Source: Ulva prolifera
Lineage: Eukaryota > Chlorophyta > Ulvophyceae > Ulvales > Ulvaceae
DNA: 64,000 nt
NCBI GenBank assembly: GCA_023078555.1
Contig: CM041197.1
Span: 3,931,310 to 3,995,309, forward strand
Direction: 5' to 3'
The position numbers and the translations under genes were made by a program. The notes under the pieces are model-generated. The model worked only from the letters and a program-made list of their open reading frames with translations. It was not told the DNA's origin and made no database searches. This document shows positions 39,614-51,069 of the stretch, piece by piece (positions within the stretch are counted from its first letter, which is position 1; every line of letters starts with the position of its first letter).

Positions 39614-40222
39614 ATGTGTTACAAAAGAGTGAACGGGAGAAAAAAAAACACCGAAACCGAATCTCAACCGAATCAACACCAACATACACTCACACAGCGA
39701 TATAATATTGTGGATCAAACTCGCTTGGTCCCGCTTCCTGTCCTCCGCCCGCTCCGCCGTCACACCCGTCTCCCGCGCCGCAGTGGCCACATGCGAGGGC
39801 GCCGGCGCATGTGTGACCACGACGTCCACGGCCGCCATCTCCAGGCGCGGCATGACCACGACGATGTCCCCGCGGTGATTCAACTCCACACCCGCGCCCC
39901 GCGCAAGGGCGCGGTAGAGCGGCTCCAGGGCAGACTGCAGTCCGGCGTAAGAGGCGACCAGGCGCAAGGCACGAGCCAGGTTATCATGGCGCATTTGGGT
40001 AATGGTATCCTGCGTTTCCCAGACGGCCCAACCCTAGGGCGCAGCTGCGCAGAGGTCGACCGCCTCGCGTGCCGGACCTTCCGTCGATGGATCCAAGGTA
40101 TGTAACGGAAGAGCCTCCAACGTGCATACGTCACCAAGTCTAATGCCGGACTGAGTTGTGAGTGCGGTTGGATGAGATTCGGTTTCAGTGTTTGTTTTCT
40201 CCCGTTCACTCTTTTGTGACAC
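39614..40222 (-). mobile_element. Family-2 non-LTR retroelement unit with outward-facing 3' ends
   Basis: The left end is GTGTTACAAAAGAGTGAACG (minus sense). The right end is CCCGTTCACTCTTTTGTGAC (plus sense). Between them is a retrotransposon endonuclease fragment in minus sense. The two ends may be separate insertions or one inverted-end element. Confidence 0.6.
39715..39994 (-). pseudogene. Non-LTR retrotransposon restriction-like endonuclease fragment
   Basis: Reads ARGAGVELNHRGDIVVVMPR, then DVVVTHAPAPSHVATAARET and AERAEDRKRDQ. This matches the C-terminal endonuclease region at 55402-57174 (RGDILAFF, DVCVTHPL, ADRRKRDKYG), with the spaced D and K residues of the restriction-like endonuclease of R2/CRE-type elements. 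No RT core is present. Translation then runs through the family-2 3' end. Confidence 0.65.
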
Positions 40223-40229
40223 AGTCTCA

Positions 40230-40300
40230 CACTAGTAGCATTGACAAATGTGGCGCTGTCGGTGGCGGTGGTGGTGGTGGGTGGTGGGTATGTGCATGTG
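40230..40300 (+). mobile_element. CACTA family-2 left terminus, solo
   Basis: CACTAGTAGCATTGACAAAT followed by GTGGCGCTGTCGGTGG matches the ends of the element at 44563-46345. No matching right end was found before 40969. It directly follows a family-2 retroelement 3' end. Confidence 0.65.
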
Positions 40301-40968
40301 GGTGCTACACCAGTCGTGCTGCGTACCACCCTCGGACACCCCCCCGTGCAATGTTTCCACACAGACAACGCAGTCGGCGGTGCCTCGACACATCCCGGTC
40401 ACGCGGGCCTGTGGCAGAACGAACTCATAGCATTCTGATCCATTTGCACTGCAATAGCAGCGTATTAGTAGATAAGGAAGTAAGACGATGAATGCATCAG
40501 TTTCGTCTTCAGCGGTCGCGTGTGCGGCGAGATAGGTGCAGTCGCGTTCCGGGTTCTCACCTCGCTGCCACATGCCATCACCACACTGGCCACCCTTGCC
40601 ACTCGCCTCCTCGACTTTACGAACGCAGTCATCACATATGCATGTGCCTGTGCTAAGGGCAGTATGACATCCCCAGCCCGAGAGTGTATGACAACTGCTG
40701 AAACCTCCCTCGACATGAATGACACAATCATCTGAACACAATCGCTCACGTGCACGAGCACGTCTCAGTCTCCTATGTCATTACAGGACGGATGCTTGCG
40801 TGGCCCGACAGTGCCAGGACAATCAGCATCTGCATGGCAAGCTCTGTTCGTGCCTTTGGGCCGAAAAGTTGCTATGTAACTATTAGCCTACAAGAGCCCC
40901 GCAGTGCAATACCTGAGGCACGATACAAAGTATCATAACAGGTATCCCCACCTTCAGCAGCTGCAAAT
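40301..40968. other. No gene seen
   Basis: This is probably the interior or flank of the broken CACTA family-2 copy. ORFs are short and unrecognised. Confidence 0.4.
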
Positions 40969-41130
40969 CACTAGGAGAATGGTGACATTCCGCCGCGGAA
41001 CCGATGGCGTTCCGCTGACAGAGGAACGTTCCTACGAGGCTCTTGACCTTCCGCCCGCGTCCGAATGCTTCACAAGGAACGATGGTCGCGGAAGATCCTA
41101 TGGCTTCCTTGGTGGCGGCGGAATGTCCTA
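40969..41130 (+). mobile_element. CACTA family-1 left terminus
   Basis: It starts CACTAGGAGAATGGTGACA and is rich in CGGAAC/CGTTCC, as is the right end at 49702. The flanking bases (AAT here, GCT after 49702) do not match, so the two ends are not shown to be one insertion. Confidence 0.75.
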
Positions 41131-41534
41131 TGGCTTCCTGGGCAACAGCGCTGACATGAGTGTGTGCTCTTCCATAGCGCGAGACAGGCCAATCAGTCTC
41201 CGCAGATGAAAAACACTGGAAATCCATTGCGTACTGAGGCGAACGCAGCTGCGCACATATATAAATATTACAAACGAGCACATGGAAGAAGACAAACATC
41301 AAAGAAGCTGCGCCCATGTACGTCCAGCAGTCTGAGCTGGAACAAGTTTACAAAAGAGTGAACGGAGAAGACATACATGCATGTACACCACAGGATATTG
41401 AAAAGGATTGAGCACTCATGCCTGCAGATCCGATGCCCACGTAAGACGAGGACGTGCCGGACAAGTTGGTGCTACTCTCCTTTGGGTGGTCAAGTATGGA
41501 CCGCGTTCGGAGAAGACAAATTGCGTGCTCCTGT
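41131..41534. other. No gene seen; short family-2 fragment
   Basis: TTTACAAAAGAGTGAACGG at 41347-41365 is a short family-2 retroelement 3' end. Confidence 0.45.
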
Positions 41535-41693
41535 CGCTGAGTGGTCGGTGTGGCACCGTCCATTCCGGTCTGAATCGATGCATGTGTGCCCAGTCAGCAA
41601 CATCGTGGAATGGTCGGTGCCTCACCGACCATTACGGCCCAGTCAGCAACGTCGTGGAATGGTCGGTGCCTCACCGACCATTACGGGGTCGAG
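41535..41693. repeat. Three type II palindromes
   Basis: AATGGTCGGTG-CCT-CACCGACCATT occurs twice (about 41609 and 41658), preceded by a decayed copy at about 41542. These are the same core as in CACTA copies A and C. Confidence 0.85.
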
Positions 41694-42179
41694 TAATGCA
41701 TGCGCTAGTCACCACTGCAGTGTCGATGGATAGCCCACGAGCATTGCATCTCGCCATCAACGATCTCTGGAGCGAGTCTAGTACCAACGGAGCATCTTCC
41801 CACAGCAATGTAAGCCAATTCATATGAGCTATTATAAGCGTCCGGAGTCTCTCGTCGGCGTCGATATCGTCTCATGATAATGCATTTCTAGTTTATTTGT
41901 ATCGACTCTCTTTGTATTTCTCTGGTACTGTCCTGACGTGCAGGGAGGCTAGCTGAAGGTTTACAGCATGTGGCACGAATAATGTTTGCGATTCATTTGT
42001 ATAGCGTGGCATAACATGTCTGGAGTGGGTGGTGAGGGCGATGTGGCCTGTCTTGAAGGCGATGGTCAGCCTGACCCTGGCGTGGCAGCACCCATGTTGT
42101 TATGCCCTCTGAGGAAGAGTCTGCCCCCTTCATGCCTGCAGAACAGAAACACCAAGTGCCACTGTGATTCGGCAACGAT
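41694..42179. other. No gene seen
   Basis: Sequence between the palindromes and the satellite holds short ORFs only. Confidence 0.45.
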
Positions 42180-43660
42180 GGGCAGCATCACTGTCACTCC
42201 CACTGCACCGCCGGGGGGGGGCAGAGGGGGTAGCAGCACAGAAACATGAAGTGCCGGTGAGTTGCGGCAACGATGGGCAGCATCACTGTCAACCCCACTG
42301 CACCGTGTGCGGGGGCAGAGGGCATAACAACACAGAAATACCAAGTGCCACTGTGCTGCGGCAGCGATGGGCAGCATCACTGTCACCCCCACTGCACCCT
42401 GTGCGGGGGCAGGGGGGTTAACAGCACACAAACACCAAGTGCCACTGTGCTGCGGCAGCGATGGGCCACATCACTGTCACCCCCGCTGCACCGTGTGCGG
42501 GGGCAGAGGGAGTGACAGCACAGAAACATGAAGTGCCGGTGAGCTGCGGCAACGATGGGCAGCATCACTGTCAGCCCCACTGCACTGTGTGGGGGGGCAG
42601 AGGGCATAACAACACAGAAACACCAAGTGCCACTGTGCTGCGGCAGCGATGGGCAGCATCACTGTCACCCCCACTGCACCGTGTGCGGGGGCAGGGGGGT
42701 TAACAGCACACAAACACCAAGTGCCACTGTGCTGCGGCAGCGATGGGCAGCATCACTGTCACCCCCGCTGCACCGCGTGCGGGGGCAGGAGGGTTAACAG
42801 CACACAAACACCAAGTGCCACTGTGCTGCGGCAGCGATGGGCCACATCACTGTCACCCCCGCTGCACCGTGTGCGGGGGCAGAGGGAGTGACAGCACAGA
42901 AACATGAAGTGCCGGTGAGCTGCGGCAACGATGGGCAGCATCACTGTCAGCCCCACTGCACTGTGTGGGGGGGCAGAGGGCATAACAACACAGAAACACC
43001 AAGTGCCACTGTGCTGCGGCAGCGATGGGCAGCATCACTGTCACCCCCGCTGCACCGCGTGCGGGGGCAGGAGGGTTAACAGCACACAAACACCAAGTGC
43101 CACTGTGCTGCGGCAGCGATGGGCCACATCACTGTCACCCCCGCTGCACCGTGTGCGGGGGCAGAGGGAGTGACACCACAGAAACATGAAGTGCCGGTGA
43201 GCTGCGGCAACGATGGGCAGCATCACTGTCAGCCCCACTGCACTGTGTGGGGGGGCAGAGGGCATAACAACACAGAAACACCAAGTGCCACTGTGCTGCG
43301 GCAGCGATGGGCAGCATCACTGTCACCCCCACTGCACCGTGTGTGGGGGCAGGGGGGTTAACAGCACACAAACACCAAGTGCCACTGTGCTGCGGCAGCG
43401 ATGGGCCACATCACTGTCACTCCCACTGCACCGCGTGGGGGGGCAGAGGGGGTAGCAGCACAGAAACATGAAGTGCCGGTGAGCTGCGGCAACGATGGGG
43501 AGCATCACTGTCAACCCCGCTGCACCGTGTGCGGGGGCAGATGGCATAACAACACAGAAACACCAAGTGCCACTGTGCTGCGGCAGCGATGGGCAGCATC
43601 ACTGTCACCCCCGCTGCACCGCGTGCGGGGGCAGAGGGGGTAGCAGCACATCATGACGGG
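42180..43660 (-). repeat. 94-bp satellite array, inverted relative to 29650-31075
   Basis: The unit contains CAGCATCACTGTCACCCCC, TGCACCGTGTGCGGGGGCAG and AAACACCAAGTGCCACTGTG. Alternating variant units (ACATGAAGTGCCGGTGAG) give higher-order periods of 282 and 376 bp. Repeated small ORFs are artefacts. Confidence 0.95.
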
Positions 43661-44562
43661 CTGTGGCTTCGATGGGCAGCATCACTCTCACCCCGGTGTG
43701 CTCTGCGTGATGAGGCAGAGGATGCTCTTTTGCTGACATCCCAATACATTGCCGAGCTATTGCTGCTGTACCATGCTGAGTCACAGCCATACTATGCGCC
43801 TCTGCCATCTGAGAGGGGGAAAGCCACGCGACACACGCTGCCCACTCGCACAAACACGCATGCACACCCCACACTGGTACAACGTTCAACGGTACTACAG
43901 CAGCGTTGAATATACTACATTTTTGCCCGACTTGTCTTGCATCGGAACCACTACATCGATTTTGTTACCCTACCACGTACATATGTATGGCTCATACCGT
44001 CGGTGTGTCTCTGTTTTCGGTGTCGCCAATCATCCGGGGTTCATGCTAGCGCCAGGAGGCACCATGAGATCTGTGTAATGGAAGCCTGCGGCTGTTTGGG
44101 CTGCGTGCACTTGCTGGGTCCACTAACGCCACACTCACCGCGATGCTGCTTTTGCATGCATGCGTGCATGCGATGTGTGGCGGTAACGCTCGCCATTCCA
44201 GGCGCGATCTCCCTATGTGAGCTGTTAAGATCTAAACATTGCATCAGTGAGCATAAGTGTATGATCAATTCATTGTACTGTCGCAATGCGTTGGAGTGCT
44301 AGCCATGACATCAGGCCGTACTGCATGTGCGGGCGCACCGACATGATCATTGCGACGTATGTGGTTGAACAGAGCGCATGAAGTCTTCTTTAATCTTTGT
44401 CTGTGGGTATTATTGTATAATGTGTATTGAATCGTAGGCGGGTCTTTCACTCCTGGGCTGGCGTCTAATTGTTAGCAAGCAGCAGCCGCAGGCGTCATCG
44501 CCGCTGCGCAACTTCCGACATGCTCAAACGAAGTATGCTGCAAGGTGTGACGTTTTTATATG

Positions 44563-46345
44563 CACTAGCAGCGCTGACAAATGTGGCGCTGTCGTGGACC
44601 GTGGTGGTGGAGGGTGGTGAGAGGGTGGAGGGTGGCCCATGTGGGTGGATTTGGGGTTGTGTGATGCACCACCCGCATACCACCCTCGGACGCTCCGCCG
44701 CGCGATGTTGCCACCCTCTACCACCTTGCACCACCTTGCCGCTGGTCGCACTCGTCGACGCGCCGGTTGCCGTCATCAAGCATGCATGGATGCTACTGGG
44801 ACCGTGGCCACGCGTGCCCCTGCTGTGCACTGTCATCATGCACACGTGCAGATGACTACACCATGCACCATACATGGCTGGAACGATTGGTGGTGCAAGG
44901 TGTTACACAGGCCTACGCTGGGGCCATCAAGGCCTGCTGCAGTATGAGCTATCATCGGCCAAGCGCGGCACAGCCCTTCCTTGCACAATGACAGAACAAT
45001 TCCTGTGTTGACGCGAACAAAGTCCATCTGACTGCATGGCTACTGCACATGATTCAAGTGTCATCAACATCATCTTCAGGCTTTGCACACTTCCCACTGC
45101 AGCTAGTCTCAGCCTCACTCGTTGCCTGCCCCATGAGTACGACCTGAAGCTGGTTGCAGTTGGTTGATCTGTGAGAGCATTGCCATTCCTTCAGCGGTCA
45201 GACTTCTGAAAGTTTCGCTTGCCTCAGCAACGTTTCGCTCCCGAATTTGCTTCATCTCCTTTTCCTGCATGAGTGAAGCCTGTTATTGCTGGCTGCTATT
45301 GAACACAGCACCTTTCGAGTAGTGCAAGTGGTGATCAGATGACAGCTGCAGCTGCGTATCAAGTTGATTGATGTCACGTAGCACATCATACCTGCAGTCG
45401 TGTTGAAACATCCATCATGGGTAAGTCCGAGTAGCATCTCTGTAAGAGACAAGGTGGACTTTAGTAACAGTTCTGGCATTTCCAGTTCCTGTGGAAGCAG
45501 CACCGCAATACATTCACATAGGGCATGGCTGCAATCGTTTTGACACACCTTCGCATGTGGCAAGTGGACAGCAAGCCAACGACAGGAGTGAGGCAGCAAG
45601 AAAGGTAGAAATAGACAGATTGCTCCTCTCGATTGTCGTCCTGCACTCGGAGAGTCGCAAATGAACAGCGGGCAATCGCAGCAGTGCTAGCTGCAAAGCC
45701 GACGCAACAACTGCATCGACACTCGCCTTGCCACTATTGATTTACATCTTCATCAGCACACTAGACAATCTAAGCTACACAACCATCACGGTAGGCTATT
45801 CAGTCTACAGTGGGAGGCGCATAACCGATCTCCGCAGCCCAGCAACACAGAGATGGCCGGACGACGCAAATGCACGAATCACTCTCGCCGAGTATGTCAG
45901 ACGGTTGTGTGTCACGCGTGGCCACGGCTGACGTGTGGCGATTTGCAAATCGGTCAGACCGAGCACCAAGGTGGTCGCCTGAGGTGTTCGAGGGTGGCAT
46001 GGTGGTGGTGAGAGTGTGTGACTATGGTCATGCACTCCGGGCATGCATTGCGCTCACCCTTTCGATGCCAAGATTGCTCGCGCGCGGGCGCGCGGTGCTG
46101 CACCCGCCGCGGCCACGCTTGCATGCCGTCGCCAAGCGTCACAACAACTGGACACGTATTTCGTAGCAGCTACTCATATATGTATCAACTTTAGCCGCGA
46201 TTAGCATCATGAGACACAGCATGAGACTGTGCATAGCATGGTTCTATTCAATTCGTGTTTTGAGCTCTGCTGACAATCGCCACCCTCTCACCACCCTCCA
46301 CCACCACGGTCCACGACAGTGCCACATTTGTCAATGCTGCTAGTG
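44563..46345. mobile_element. CACTA family-2 element, 1783 bp, non-autonomous, with ATG target duplication
   Basis: The left end is CACTAGCAGCGCTGACAAAT and the right end is the reverse complement of CACTAGCAGCATTGACAAAT. Terminal similarity extends ~60 bp through TGGACCGTGGTGGTGGAGGG. ATG flanks both ends (44560-44562, 46346-46348), and duplication arm 1 has a single ATG at the matching site. No transposase ORF was recognised; the 115-aa minus-strand ORF at 45252-45599 is unassigned. Confidence 0.9.
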
Positions 46346-46742
46346 ATGTCTGACGGCGCTGTCGTGGACATCACTTCCTTGCGAAGGCGTCGAAGACGCA
46401 GCTGATGTGCCGATATCGATGGTCGAGGCGCACACATTGTTCTGTTCGAGATGGTGCCTGCCACCATTTTAGAACTACTTCGTATATCATATTCTGATAC
46501 GCTGTCGCTTCGGATGTGCGATGGCGCCCGATCGCATGAACCACGGTCACCTTGCTTGCAGAGCGGCTGTCCGAGGTGATTGCCGTCCGACTCCGTGTCT
46601 CAGACAAACTGTCATTCTTAGAGTACACGTAAGCAATAATGTTACTTGGAGCCTATCTACGCCTAGGCCTGCTTCTCTACTGCTCGATCGGGACCGTTGT
46701 GGTGCCTCACATTTGCGTGATCATCGGTTGTTGACCAGGTGT

Positions 46743-46840
46743 CACAAAAGGGTGAACGGAAGAAAACAAACACCGAAACCGAATCTCATCCGAAGCACCA
46801 CCAACACACACACTCACACACACACCAACACCACAACCGC
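46743..46840 (-). mobile_element. Family-2 SINE-like retroelement with 17-bp target duplication
   Basis: GGTTGTTGACCAGGTGT occurs immediately on both sides (46726-46742 and 46841-46857) and only once (one change) at the empty site in arm 1. The 98-bp insert begins CACAAAAGGGTGAACGG and ends in a CA-rich stretch. The sense strand is minus. A long duplication of this kind indicates target-primed retrotransposition. Confidence 0.9.
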
Positions 46841-47212
46841 GGTTGTTGACCAGGTGTGTTTTCGCAGGTCACGGGTGTCAGCACCTTCCGGTAGCCTACC
46901 TGTGGAACACACACTCACGTGGAAGTTTATTCGAGCTGGCCATGGGATCGTGACATCAAGCAAAACCGCATGGCATAGAGGTGGTGCGATCAGCGATCCT
47001 GTGCTGTGCGATCAGCGATCCTGTGCGATCCTATGCCAAGTGCTTCCATTGTGGAGAGCAAACCTATGGATTATGTGCTAGATTGACTATGGCTGGACAG
47101 TACCGAACACTCTCGCGCGGCGCGACTTCCATGAATCTCCGCGAGCAAAGTTTACATGCATGCACTGCTGCCATCGACAGTGACTTCGTGGCAACATGTT
47201 ACATGCATGACT

Positions 47213-47600
47213 GCCCGAATGGTCGCAGGCATGCCTGCGAGAATGGTTGGTGCCCCACCGACCATTCTTAGTCGCCACGCCGCGCATGAATCGTCACATG
47301 CATGCCTGTGAGAATGGTCGGTGCTCCACCGACCATTCTAGAGCGCTTGGATCGTTACATGCATGACTGCCCGAATGGTTGGTGCCCCACCGACCATTCT
47401 GAGCCGCCGCGCCGTGCATGGATGCTTACATGCATGACTGCCTGAATGGTCGGTGGCCCACCGACCATTCTGGGGCACCTGCCTCACGACATGCATGAGT
47501 GCCAAAATGGTCGGTGGCCCACCGACCATTCTGGGGCACCTGCCTCGCGACATGCATGACTGCCAGAATGGTCGGTGGCCCACCGACCATTCTGGGGCAC
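47213..47600. repeat. About six tandem type II palindromes, intron-1 position of CACTA copy C
   Basis: GAATGGTCGGTGG-C-CCACCGACCATTC and variants recur every 62-71 bp with CATGCATGACTGCC linkers. The array ends about 120 bp before exon 2 of accessory gene C. Confidence 0.92.
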
Positions 47601-47718
47601 CTCGCCCCACCGTCGCCTGCGGACCCTTATGATTACGTCCAGCTACTGCACCAACAGCAATAGCATACCATTGCGCTTGTACTAGCGCAAGCCACAGACG
47701 CATCACCTGTCAGTGCAG

Positions 47719-48730
47719 TTGACCAGAACCGGGACGAGGACTGGCTCAGCCGACAGCACGATGAAGCCGGCCGCGCACTAGGCAAGAGAAGACGGACTGT
47801 ACGTGGCTGACAACGACCTCTTCCGTAAACACATCGTCGGCAAGATCGCAGCGGAGGGGACAGCGGAATCCCCGTTGCGTCCTACCCGTAAGAGGAGCCG
47901 GAAGGATGGCAGGGTACGTGTTCGTGACACCGTTATCCACAAATCAGGGACATCAATGCGATGTGAGTTCCGGCAGTCGCCACGACCCAGAAAGGCACGT
48001 CAGGTCCCGCTATGCAGGTGCAGACAAGCAACAGTGTAAGAGACGCACGCAAGAGAGGCAGCGACAGGACTATCGCCAACCTGCCACCGTCACCACCGAT
48101 CCTGGCCCGAAGACAGAAGGAGCCATCGACACCTCGCGGCAGCGACGGCCAAGAATCAGACGATATAGTCCATACCATGGCAGCCGTCCAGGAAGACGAG
48201 ATTGACGAAGTGCCCCCGACCAAGACCCCTCGAATCGATCCATCAGTCATGGATATACAGGAGGAGGAACTGGTACGTGAAAAAAACACACATTTCCGGT
48301 TCACATATACTGTGCAAGCGTAATTTCTTTCAAGCTGGTGCAAGAGAGCGTGTGACAGCCACGGCGTTCTGCAGAAAGAAAAGAAGAAGGCTACACATGG
48401 CGCTCTGGAGAAGCGCAAGGCAGCCGCGGAGAAGGCTGCTCTGTAGCAGGCGTGCGCAGTACTGGATGAAAGAATTGCCAAGTCGAAGGCGGAACTAGAT
48501 GAGCTCGCTTCTGGGCCAGGTCGCAGCCGAAAGGGACAGCAGACGAAGAAGCTCGAAGAGTCAATACGGAAGGACACGGTATGCCGCGGTGACTCTCGAC
48601 GATTTGAACCAACGTATGATGTGCAACCGGCATGCAATATGTGTTGAGTGTTGGCGGTGGGAAACAGAGGTGAATCATGTAGGAGGAGAGCAGGGCCCTG
48701 CATCAGACCTTGATCAACATGCTGATGTAA
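47719..48730 (+). pseudogene. CACTA accessory (TnpA-like) gene, copy C, exons 2-5 with two stops
   Basis: Exon 2 is 47719-47913 (QLTRTGTRT, then TMKPAAH-stop-AREDGLYVAD). Exon 3 ends at 48272 (DPSVMDIQEEEL). Exon 4 is 48375-48578 (coiled coil, GALEKRKAAAEKAAL-stop-QACAVLDERIAKSK). Exon 5 is 48683-48730 (EESRALHQTLINMLM). Splice sites match copy B in position and phase. A TAG replaces the Trp codon of copy A in exon 2, and another TAG breaks exon 4. Exon 1 is not present: the inverted duplication arm occupies its place. Confidence 0.75.
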
Positions 48731-49309
48731 AAGGGGTAAAAGACTCGGGTGGAAGATGACCCAGGAGATGTGTGTCGAATGTTCGTATTCCTACGTGGGC
48801 TCAGATGAAACCATCGCTGAGTGATTATATCGTTAGTGATTGTATAAGTGTGGTAAACGACATGTTGTAGTTGGCACTTATCGTCATACTAGGGTTCCGT
48901 ATGGACATGCTGAGGTCGCCCAAGAAGAAGGGATATGTAAGCAATGTGATTGTGCAAGTCCTGAGTCTCCGCCTACGAACATGTTCATACCACAACAAAA
49001 ACAGCGCATAAATAAAAAACACGCGTTAACGCTGCATTTCTCGTCCGGATCAACGGTGTACAGATTCTGACATACTGCTTGTGCATATGCTCACAGAAAG
49101 GCCGGTGTCGCCTGCCCGTGTGTCATGTGGCGTGCACCAGTCGCGATTGTCGGTGGTACCCATGTAAAGTAAAGTAAAGTAAATCTAAATTTACTGAGCC
49201 GTATCCTATTGGACATTGACAACTCCGAATTAACGGGACCACATATGCCAATGTTGTGTGATTCAGGCATGGCCGCATTGGTGACCTCGCCGTGTACGTG
49301 ATCTGCCTA
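48731..49309. other. No gene seen; small repeat at 49163-49243
   Basis: A repeat with GTAAATCTAAATTTAC and TTGGACATTGACAACTCCGA matches 57858-57937. The rest has no signal. Confidence 0.5.
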
Positions 49310-49702
49310 AGGCCCGCGCGTCAGCCTCGCGCGGAAGGCCCGCGCCGGAGATTCACCCCTCACGGGCCATCATCTTCCAGGCTTCCGCGAGGCGGTGCCG
49401 GAACGTAAACGGATCCGTCGCGGATTCGAAATTTTAAGCAATCTTCCTCAAACATCCCTCCGGATGCACTACGGATCCTTTGCGCGTTCCGGAACCATTC
49501 CGAACACGTTCCGCCGGTACACCGACGTGGAGAGCCTTTGGAAGCAGCCCGCCCGGAACGCTCGAGGAACTTCCTCCGAGCTGCCTTCCGGGCGCTCCGC
49601 CAACGGTCCTTTCGACGTTCCGGGGGTTCCGCCAAGCATGACCACCTCTTCCTCGAACCTTCCTCGCACCATCCTCGCGACCATGTCGCCATTCTCCTAG
49701 TG
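49310..49702 (+). mobile_element. CACTA family-1 right terminal region, copy C
   Basis: It ends TGTCGCCATTCTCCTAGTG. Many GGAACG/CGTTCC motifs over ~390 bp look like subterminal repeats. It abuts exon 2 of a secreted-protein gene at 49703. Confidence 0.85.
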
Positions 49703-50377
49703 GCTGTCCCATCGCCATGTGGTATTTGCCGGCAACCTTGAGTGTCCCCACCTTCGGCACATCTGGCCCGGAGGACCTGCGGGAAGAGTGTTCGCTGTAT
49801 GAATTTCACATTCTGGTGGGTTCACCGGCGGTGGGTGTGGACTACATCTCGTAGAGGCTGTGATGAGGTTGGGGAGATCACGCCACATTCAACAGCCACT
49901 GGATATCACCAGAGCTCCATGCACAAATGCACATTCAGCGGTGGAGTGCACGCGGCATGTTTGAAACTACTAGCAGAGAAGATCCGGAGCTTGCTGAGAG
50001 TACGCAGATGGCAGGCGGGATGTGGTGCACCATCTCAGGCGGAAAATTCACTGATTTGTGGTATGGTGATGGGAGTCGTGCACACGTGTGCTACATGGTG
50101 CAGGCATGTTGTGCATAGATGCGGTGCTTGAACAAGTGCACACCCGCCCAGCACACGTTCGACGCAACATATGAGCAATATAGGCTGCTCGGCAGAGACT
50201 GCCATCGGAGACTCGGTGAGTCTCTGGCGAAATTCGAGCACACCCTGTGGCGGTTGGGCCCTGTGAGTCGACGGAGGCCCCCTCGGGGTTGTTGCGGGTG
50301 CTGATCGTGTCCAGAGGCGCCCCGGCTGCGGCAGATGCGAGCAGTGCAAGCAAGGATGCTACTGTGAAGCTCCGCAT
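49703..50377 (-). pseudogene. Secreted threefold-repeat family, member 4, cut in exon 2 by CACTA end
   Basis: Exon 1 is 50377-50244 (signal peptide MRSFTVASLLALLASAAAGA) with the family donor GTGTGC. Exon 2 starts at 49776 (SSGPDVPKVGTLKVAGKYHM) and stops at AMGQ, where the CACTA end begins. The missing exon 2 remainder and exon 3 are not found left of 40969. The remaining sequence is well conserved, so the break may be recent. Confidence 0.8.
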
Positions 50378-50572
50378 GATGAACACGATTACAACTGCGA
50401 GAGGCGCCGGCTGTGGAGGCCAGGTGTTGTCCTCGGCGACCGGTGAGCTCAGGGTGAAGATCCTGCACGGCACTACAGTACGCGCTGTAGCTTGCTATCG
50501 ACCAGAGCAGCCATACTGTTGTGGGGGGCAGAAGACTGTACTGTTTCAAGTTAACAGATCTGCGGATGGGTT

Positions 50573-51065
50573 ATTTACAAAAGAGTGAACGGAAGAAGAC
50601 AAGCACCATTTTAAAAACCGAATCTCATCCGAATCAACAGCAACATACACATACACACACGGCCACACTACAACCGCGCCCACACCTCAGTCCGGCAGGT
50701 GCTTCAGTGGATGGTGCTTTCGGGATACACGCACCTGATTATGCTGTACAATATGCATAACACGCGTACGATCGACAAGGGGCCACATCTTCCGGATTGT
50801 GGAACTCTCTGACACCCTTTCACGACCGCAGTTTGCGTAGCCTATCTCTAGATACTATCTATATCTATATACTATAGCATTGCGATGTGTGTTACCGCCT
50901 GTGGTCAGCAGCTGCAACATGCATGCATGAACGCACATTCGGTTTCAGTGTTTGTTTTCTCCCGTTCACTCTTTTGTGGAGTTACAAAAGAGTGAACGGG
51001 AGAAAACAAACACTGAAACCGAATCGCATCCGAATCAACAGCAACACACACTCACTTGTACAGTT
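50573..51065. mobile_element. Cluster of three family-2 retroelement ends
   Basis: A minus-sense copy lies at 50573-50705 (to CTCAGTCCGGCAGG), a plus-sense end at 50935-50977 (CCCGTTCACTCTTTTGTG), and a minus-sense copy at 50984-51065. Between them are an AT-rich CTATCTATATCTATATACTA stretch and no gene. Confidence 0.7.
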
Positions 51066-51069
51066 GCAT

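Larger units (their letters stand above)
42180..47100 (-). repeat. Inverted segmental duplication, arm 2 (partner 27717-31070)
   Basis: It is the reverse-complement counterpart of arm 1 after removal of two later insertions: the CACTA family-2 element at 44563-46345 and the family-2 SINE at 46743-46840. Short tandem duplications of CGATCAGCGATCCTGTG lie near 46990-47030. Confidence 0.85.

Noticed and set aside
40920..40968. Remaining half of secreted-protein member 4 at the other CACTA end
   Set aside because: The minus strand shows GAAGGTGGGGATACC, which resembles the exon 2 start rather than the missing part, and the frame does not continue.
45252..45599. 115-aa minus-strand ORF in the CACTA family-2 element
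   Set aside because: No transposase motif and no splice partners; kept only as unassigned within the element.
40969..49702. One intact CACTA element spanning both family-1 ends
   Set aside because: Both ends have GGAAC-rich subterminal regions, but flanking trinucleotides differ (AAT versus GCT), exon 1 and transposase are missing, and the interior is an inverted duplication arm.
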